From contig JBBTCW010000059.1 of assembly GCA_038043025.1 (NCBI GenBank), forward strand, positions 1-7,516: a stretch of DNA of 7,516 bases. The letters are read 5' to 3'. The translations under genes and the position numbers were made by a program. The stretch comes from O2-02-FULL-42-9 sp038043025 (GTDB lineage Bacteria; Pseudomonadota; Gammaproteobacteria; UBA12402). Below are positions 6,889-7,516 of this stretch, piece by piece. The notes under the pieces were generated by a model that worked only from the letters and a program-made list of their open reading frames with translations, ran no database searches and had not been told where the DNA came from. Each line of letters starts with the position of its first letter. The first letter of the stretch is position 1.

Positions 6889-6902
6889 CAAGCAACCCGC
6901 CC
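6889..6902 (-). promoter_or_regulatory. ops/JUMPstart-like element in the operon leader
   Basis: The minus-strand leader reads AAAAGGGCGGGTTGCTTG. The core GGCGGGTTGCTTG resembles the ops element GGCGGTAGCGTG, with one extra G and two substitutions, and the purine-rich sequence before it resembles JUMPstart. In enterobacteria ops pauses RNA polymerase and recruits the NusG paralogue RfaH to long O-antigen, capsule and LPS operons. The position, in the untranslated leader downstream of the promoter and about 50 nt before the first gene, fits that role. The match is imperfect and function is inferred. Confidence 0.35.
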
Positions 6903-6930
6903 TTTTACTTCAGCCAATTCTATCTTCACC

Positions 6931-6939
6931 ATTATAACA
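6931..6939 (-). promoter_or_regulatory. Extended -10 promoter for the polysaccharide operon
   Basis: On the minus strand TGTTATAAT combines a perfect TATAAT (6931-6936) with the TGn extension that can replace a -35 box for sigma-70 polymerase. The hexamer at a 17-bp spacing (6954-6959) is GATATG, a poor -35. Transcription would start near 6924, giving a leader of roughly 85 nt. The site lies about 25 bp inside the end of the ISAs1 remnant, so any native -35 region may have been displaced. Confidence 0.6.
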
Positions 6940-6961
6940 ATACCGTTTTATATCATATCTG

Positions 6962-7470
6962 TAGGGCAACCGCATTAAAATTTGAACAATTTCTGCAGCA
7001 GCTGTATTCTAAATTGTTTATTCCAACCAGCTTTAAGCATTTTTGTTTTCATACTACCTTTAGAGCCATCCTGTCTAATAGCATTGAGAGCTAAGCGTCT
7101 CATAATAGCAAGGTTGTGTGCCGCACGAGGGTTTTTTGTTTGGTTGCCATCCTCATTTAAGCTCACATCAAGAACCCAATGAAGCCTGTTCTCGATGGCC
7201 AGTGTTGTCTCACTGCCTTTGCAAATCGTTTCATCTCCATTGATAAAGAAGAAATATAATAACGTCGCTCTTGTGTTATCACACCGTCAATTTCTCGAAA
7301 AGATTCAACAAGACCAAGACTTGTTAGCTTACACCACTTTTCCTTTTCGTCTAACCAGTCAATGTCTTCTGTCATCCAAAAGCGTCTAGTCTCAATACGG
7401 CCATGATCTTTTTCGATGGTTTCGTAAATCTCGTGCCTCGATTGATCAAGCTTTTTTTCATAACGCGAAT
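6962..7470 (-). mobile_element. ISAs1-family element, 5'-truncated remnant
   Basis: The remnant runs from the lost N-terminal half near 7470 to a probable right end just past the transposase stop. The plus strand from 6962, TAGGGCAACCGCATTAAAAT, overlaps the stop codon and looks like a terminal inverted repeat of this family (a GGGCAACCGCAT-type end from memory). The other end is not in the window, so neither the repeat pairing nor a target duplication can be checked. Confidence 0.55.
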
Positions 7471-7483
7471 TCCGGTTAAGCAG
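6975..7483 (-). pseudogene. ISAs1-family transposase, C-terminal part, frameshifted
   Basis: Read from 7465 downward, the frame gives IYETIEKDHGRIETRRFW, then WLDEKEKWCKL, RRYYISSLSME and RFAKAVRQHW, all typical of the second half of ISAs1 (H-repeat type) transposases. At about 7192-7196 the frame must shift: the next frame continues IENRLHWVLDVSLNEDG, then RAAHNLAIMRRLALNAIRQD, KGSMKTKMLKAGWN and a TAA stop at 6975-6977. The expected HWxIENxLHWxLD block is thus split between two frames. The original frame runs into TGA at 7163-7165. The C-terminus looks complete. The N-terminal half is missing: similarity fades at about 7470 and the frame has a TAG at 7484-7486. This is a dead remnant. Confidence 0.87.
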
Positions 7484-7516
7484 CTAAATATTTAATCATT
7501 TTGTGTTCCTGGTACG
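7471..7516. other. Unassigned window edge
   Basis: After ISAs1 similarity ends, the minus strand reads a short open stretch ending MIKYLAA and TAA. It could be the C-terminus of another, mostly unseen gene or part of another IS. It is too short to identify. Confidence 0.3.

Larger units (their letters stand above)
6838..6961 (-). other. Operon leader and promoter region
   Basis: This non-coding stretch lies between the first operon gene and the ISAs1 remnant. It holds the extended -10 box, the ops-like sequence and the GAGAG ribosome site (6845-6849). No riboswitch fold, tRNA or conserved small ORF is evident. In particular I do not see a B12-riboswitch box, although the first gene product may bind cobalamin. 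Confidence 0.6.

Noticed and set aside
6838..6961. Cobalamin riboswitch in the leader of the radical SAM gene
   Set aside because: The leader is too short (about 85 nt) and I see no B12-box-like sequence.
6861..7389. Plus-strand open frames at 6861-7094, 6982-7182 and 7195-7389
   Set aside because: They are antisense to the operon leader and to the ISAs1 transposase, which carries the recognisable motifs.
1..7516. CRISPR array, tRNA or rRNA genes, toxin-antitoxin or phage-defence genes
   Set aside because: No regularly spaced repeats, no tRNA-like cloverleaf or rRNA segments, and no protein with such motifs were seen on either strand.

Overview
The window is AT-rich and carries one compact cell-surface polysaccharide operon, read entirely on the minus strand and flanked on both sides by broken insertion sequences. 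The IS66, IS630 and ISAs1 families, together with the operon's gene content, suggest a Gram-negative bacterium, most likely a gammaproteobacterium. The low GC and heavy load of decayed transposases would suit a host-associated lineage such as Legionellales, but no marker gene here fixes the taxon.

Left flank (1-1516). An IS66-family element on the minus strand keeps intact tnpA and tnpB, but tnpC is cut off after its N-terminal coiled-coil part, close to the window edge. A short plus-strand piece of an IS630-family transposase follows (about 1204-1366). Its end coincides with a perfect 14-bp palindrome that opens a GC-rich run of four hairpins (1367-1510). The run lies just downstream of the operon's last stop codon.

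Centre (1517-6837). Four genes are tightly packed and, in transcription order, encode: a B12-binding-type radical SAM enzyme (5449-6837), a small NodS-like SAM methyltransferase (4767-5408), a LIC12162-family transferase-like protein found in O-antigen loci (2987-4756), and a Wzx/MOP-type flippase (1517-2986). Gaps are 40, 10 and 0 nt. I infer that the first three build or decorate a lipid-linked glycan, by radical-type chemistry, methylation and transfer, and that the flippase moves the product across the inner membrane. No glycosyltransferase, polymerase or nucleotide-sugar gene is visible, so this is either a modification cassette or part of a larger locus.

Operon front (6838-6961). A perfect extended -10 box (TGTTATAAT) precedes an untranslated leader of roughly 85 nt. 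The leader holds a sequence resembling the ops/JUMPstart element that recruits RfaH to long surface-polysaccharide operons.

Right flank (6962-7516). This holds the C-terminal part of an ISAs1-family transposase, broken by a one-base frameshift, with a probable element end at about 6962. Homology is lost after about 7470, and the last 40-50 bases are unassigned.
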